From positions 1 to 8,633 of the forward strand of contig PKWT01000121.1 of assembly GCA_003132125.1 (NCBI GenBank): a stretch of 8,633 nucleotides of DNA, given 5' to 3'. The notes under the pieces were generated by a model. The model worked only from the letters and a program-made list of their open reading frames with translations, did no database searches and had not been told where the DNA came from. The stretch comes from Micrococcales bacterium. GTDB lineage: Bacteria; Actinomycetota; Actinomycetes; Actinomycetales; Dermatophilaceae. The position numbers and the translations under genes are program-made. Below are positions 6,424-8,633 of the stretch, piece by piece (within the stretch, counting starts at the first letter, position 1; every line of letters begins with the position of its first letter).

Positions 6424-8234
6424 GCAACGCAGCCACTCCGAAGGGCGCCGCAGGTCTGCGCGCCAAGGACGCGAAGCCTTCATCGGCCAAGGGCAGCGGC
6501 CTGGCCGGCTGGGTGGACGACCGAACCGGTGCCGCCAAACCGGTGAGCTACCTGCTCAAGAAGGTGTTCCCCGACCACTGGTCCTTCATGCTCGGCGAGA
6601 TCGCGATGTTCTCGCTGATCATCCTGCTGCTGACTGGAACGTTCCTCACCTTCTGGTTCGTCCCGAGCGCAGGCCAGGTGATCTACAACGGCTCCTACGT
6701 GCCACTCAAGGGCATCGCGATGAGCGAGGCGTTCAAGTCCACCGTGGACATCAGCTTTGAGGTCCGCGGCGGACTGATCATTCGCCAGATCCACCACTGG
6801 GCGGCGCTGATGTTCACCGTCTCGATCACGGTGCACATGTTCCGGGTCTTCTTCACCGGAGCCTTCCGCAAGCCGCGCGAGATCAACTGGGTCATCGGCA
6901 CGGTCTTGTCCCTGTTGGCGATCAACGAGGGCTTCACCGGCTACTCCCTTCCGGATGACCTGCTCTCGGGCACCGGTCTGCGGGCGGCCGAGGGCTTCAT
7001 GCAGTCAGTCCCCGTCGTCGGCTCCTACCTCGCCTACTTCGTCTTCGGCGGCGCGTTCCCCGGCGAGGCAATCATCCCCCGTCTCTACACGACGCACGTC
7101 CTCCTGCTCCCGGCCCTCATCGTTGGGCTGTTCACCGCCCACATCGTGCTCGTGGCGGTGCACAAGCACACGCAGTACCCCGGCCCGGGCAAGACGAACG
7201 ACAACGTGGTCGGTTACCCGATGATGCCGGTCTACATGGCCAAGGCCGGGGGCTTTTTCTTCATCGTGTTCGGCATCACGACCCTGATGGCCGCCCTGGT
7301 CACGATCAACCCGATCTGGCTGTACGGCCCCTATAACCCATCAGCGGTGACAGCTGGCGCACAGCCGGACTGGTACATGGGCTTCGCCGATGGGGCACTG
7401 CGTCTGTTCCCCGGCTTCTTCGAGTTCCATGTCTTCGGGTTCACCCTCAGCCTGAACGTCTTCATCCCCTCCCTGGTGGTGATGCCGCTGCTGTATGGCA
7501 TCGCCGGCGCTTACCCGTTCATCGAGTCCTGGGTCACGGGCGACAAGCGTGAGCACCACTTGCTCGATCGCCCGCGAAACGCCCCGGCCCGCACCGGGCT
7601 GGGCGTGATGGCCATCAGCTTCTACCTCATCCTGTTCTTTGCTGCCGGCAACGACCTGATGGCCATCAAGCTGGGGCTGTCCATCAACGACATCACCCGG
7701 GCGTTCCAGATCCTGCTGATCGTGGTCCCACCACTGGCGTACTGGGTCACCAAACGGTTCTGTATGAGCCTCCAGCGCCACGACCGCGACCTGGTCCTGC
7801 ATGGCCGCGAGACCGGGCGCATCGTCCGCACCGCCGAGGGCGCGTTCTTCGAGGTGCACCAGCCTCTCCCAGAGCACCAGCGCTGGGCGTTGGTGCAGCA
7901 CCAGTCCGAGAAGCCCTTGGAGCTGACTGCCACTGTCGATGCCAACGGCGTACGCCGACCGGGCGCCTTCAAGGAGCGGCTGCGCGGCAAGGTCTCGAGC
8001 TTCTACTTCGCGGACAGCGTCGACCCCGTGACCCCGGCCGAGCTGGCCGCTGCTCATCACGACGGCTCAGCGCACGAGGCGATCGAAGCCCCCCAGGAAG
8101 ACGCGGGGCAAGGTTGGGTCGGTCAGCTGCACGGTGGTGCCGAAGAGCGTCCCGAGACCGACGCATACGCGCCTCACGAGCACCAGCACGACCATGACCA
8201 CGAGGTGGATCCGGACTCCACCACGGCGCGCTGA
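6420..8234 (+). CDS. qcrB: Cytochrome bcc complex cytochrome b subunit
   Basis: QcrB is the diheme cytochrome b of the bcc complex and contains the menaquinol oxidation (Qo) and reduction (Qi) sites. The 604-residue protein has eight predicted membrane helices (roughly 57-82, 119-146, 154-174, 222-247, 276-298, 337-364, 394-412, 427-444). Heme ligands are H125 and H139 on helix B and H226 and H241 on helix D; the 15-residue step on helix D is the b6f-like spacing. The Qo motif is PDWY (316-319), the actinobacterial form of PEWY. The ATG overlaps the qcrA stop (ATGA) and has GGGAG at 6410-6414 five bases upstream. A soluble tail of about 160 residues ends in HEHQHDHDHE (586-595); from memory the whole protein is some 50 residues longer than typical actinobacterial QcrB. 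This is the last gene of the operon. Confidence 0.97.
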   Translation: MSNAATPKGAAGLRAKDAKPSSAKGSGLAGWVDDRTGAAKPVSYLLKKVFPDHWSFMLGEIAMFSLIILLLTGTFLTFWFVPSAGQVIYNGSYVPLKGIAMSEAFKSTVDISFEVRGGLIIRQIHHWAALMFTVSITVHMFRVFFTGAFRKPREINWVIGTVLSLLAINEGFTGYSLPDDLLSGTGLRAAEGFMQSVPVVGSYLAYFVFGGAFPGEAIIPRLYTTHVLLLPALIVGLFTAHIVLVAVHKHTQYPGPGKTNDNVVGYPMMPVYMAKAGGFFFIVFGITTLMAALVTINPIWLYGPYNPSAVTAGAQPDWYMGFADGALRLFPGFFEFHVFGFTLSLNVFIPSLVVMPLLYGIAGAYPFIESWVTGDKREHHLLDRPRNAPARTGLGVMAISFYLILFFAAGNDLMAIKLGLSINDITRAFQILLIVVPPLAYWVTKRFCMSLQRHDRDLVLHGRETGRIVRTAEGAFFEVHQPLPEHQRWALVQHQSEKPLELTATVDANGVRRPGAFKERLRGKVSSFYFADSVDPVTPAELAAAHHDGSAHEAIEAPQEDAGQGWVGQLHGGAEERPETDAYAPHEHQHDHDHEVDPDSTTAR

Positions 8235-8248
8235 GGCAGAAGGGTTTT

Positions 8249-8327
8249 GCAAGGAGGGAGGCGTGGGCCGCTGGCCCTGCTCGCAGGCTCCCTTGATGGG
8301 CTGCGCGGCCCACGCCTCCCTCCTTGC
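8249..8327. terminator. Perfect 23-bp inverted repeat, likely bidirectional terminator
   Basis: Bases 8249-8271 and 8305-8327 are exact reverse complements, giving a 23-bp GC-rich stem with a 33-base loop. The loop holds a small inner hairpin (CCTG, loop CTCG, CAGG at 8276-8287). It starts 14 bases after the qcrB stop and lies 57 bases from the stop of the convergent DUF167 gene, the position expected for a shared terminator. No T-run follows the stem on either strand, which is common for proposed actinobacterial terminators. A role in mRNA stability is also possible. Confidence 0.65.
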
Positions 8328-8367
8328 CGGCTCACTTGTGGGCTGCGCGGCCACACCCCCTCCGTGC
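8283..8367. repeat. Imperfect tandem duplication, unit about 43 bp
   Basis: Bases 8283-8325 and 8326-8367 are two adjacent copies of one sequence differing by a few substitutions and small indels. They share an exact 14-base core, TGGGCTGCGCGGCC (8297-8310 and 8339-8352). The first copy contains the right arm of the inverted repeat, so the second copy offers an alternative, less perfect pairing partner for the left arm. Confidence 0.7.
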
Positions 8368-8384
8368 GACCTGCCGACCTGCCG

Positions 8385-8633
8385 TCAGCTGCCCAGCAGC
8401 TGGGCCAGTCGCAGTGACAGGTCGTGCTCATCACCCACCAGCTCGACCACTTTCGCTCGTGATGTCATCCCGCTCACCAGACCAACATCGGCCCGACGCA
8501 GGCCAAAGGCCTTGGCAACGGCCTTCAGGACGGCCTCGGTCGCTGCGCCATCCACTGCCCGTGGAGCCACACTCACGATGAGGACCGGCGCCTGACCGTC
8601 AGACCCGTCGCCATACTGCCCTCCGACCTTGGG
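8385..8633 (-). CDS. DUF167 (YggU-like) family protein, 5' end beyond the window
   Basis: The reading frame is open from the right edge to TGA at 8385-8387, so 82 C-terminal codons are visible and the start lies outside the window. At the N-terminal edge KVGG is followed by a Gly-rich turn, then LIVSVAPRAVDGAATEAVLK, AFGLRRADVGLVSGMTSRAKVVEL and a short C-terminal helix. This matches the DUF167 pattern, in which a small alpha/beta protein carries V.aPavdGkAN and v.lvsG..sr.K. The usual Lys-Ala-Asn of the middle motif is Ala-Ala-Thr here. A GTG at 8576 could be read as a start, but it falls inside the domain and would delete its first strand. The family is widespread and its biochemical role is not established. 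The gene converges on qcrB across the hairpin region. Confidence 0.85.
   Translation of the reverse strand, partial: PKVGGQYGDGSDGQAPVLIVSVAPRAVDGAATEAVLKAVAKAFGLRRADVGLVSGMTSRAKVVELVGDEHDLSLRLAQLLGS

Noticed and set aside
7341..8060. 239-residue open frame on the minus strand opposite qcrB
   Set aside because: Antisense to conserved QcrB helices and tail; composition is that of a reverse-strand shadow.
8134..8595. 153-residue plus-strand frame across the end of qcrB, the hairpin and the DUF167 gene
   Set aside because: It overlaps two genes supported by homology and a structured non-coding region; its sequence is low-complexity.
1..8633. CRISPR array, tRNA/rRNA genes, insertion sequence, prophage or toxin-antitoxin pair
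   Set aside because: No spaced direct repeats, RNA gene signatures, transposase or phage motifs were seen; the only repeats are the hairpin and tandem unit after qcrB.

Overview
The window is GC-rich and reads as a core chromosomal segment of a high-GC Gram-positive bacterium (Actinomycetota). The gene order ctaE-qcrC-qcrA-qcrB is the actinobacterial cytochrome bcc-aa3 locus. The diheme QcrC, the three-helix Rieske protein QcrA and the QcrB with a PDWY motif are actinobacterial forms. The proteins resemble those of Micrococcales, perhaps the Intrasporangiaceae group, but that placement is an impression from memory and was not computed.

Layout. Left part, plus strand: a DEDDh exonuclease fused to a UvrC-like GIY-YIG nuclease half (10-1833), then nine bases later a stand-alone Lrp/AsnC ligand-binding (RAM) domain protein (1843-2127). 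Middle, minus strand: trpD (2146-3207), converging on the RAM gene with an 18-bp gap, preceded by a small receiver-like protein (3211-3675) whose stop codon lies three bases before the first trpD start codon. A short divergent promoter region (3676-3770) separates this pair from the respiratory operon. Right part, plus strand: ctaE, qcrC, qcrA and qcrB (3771-8234), with qcrA and qcrB overlapping by ATGA. Downstream is a 150-bp non-coding stretch holding a perfect 23-bp inverted repeat and a 43-bp imperfect tandem duplication. A DUF167 (YggU-like) gene on the minus strand then runs off the right edge.

How the genes work together. QcrC, QcrA and QcrB form the menaquinol-oxidising cytochrome bcc complex, which in actinobacteria joins the aa3 oxidase in a supercomplex. 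CtaE is subunit III of that oxidase. Subunits I and II (ctaD, ctaC) are not in this window. TrpD (tryptophan biosynthesis), the nuclease fusion (DNA repair) and the RAM protein have no obvious biochemical link to respiration.

I found no new multi-gene system. The points most worth following up are the receiver-like protein with a His in place of the conserved Lys, the His-rich tail of QcrB, the duplicated-arm hairpin after qcrB, the probable leaderless divergent promoters, and the UvrC-like iron-sulfur cysteine pattern in the nuclease fusion.
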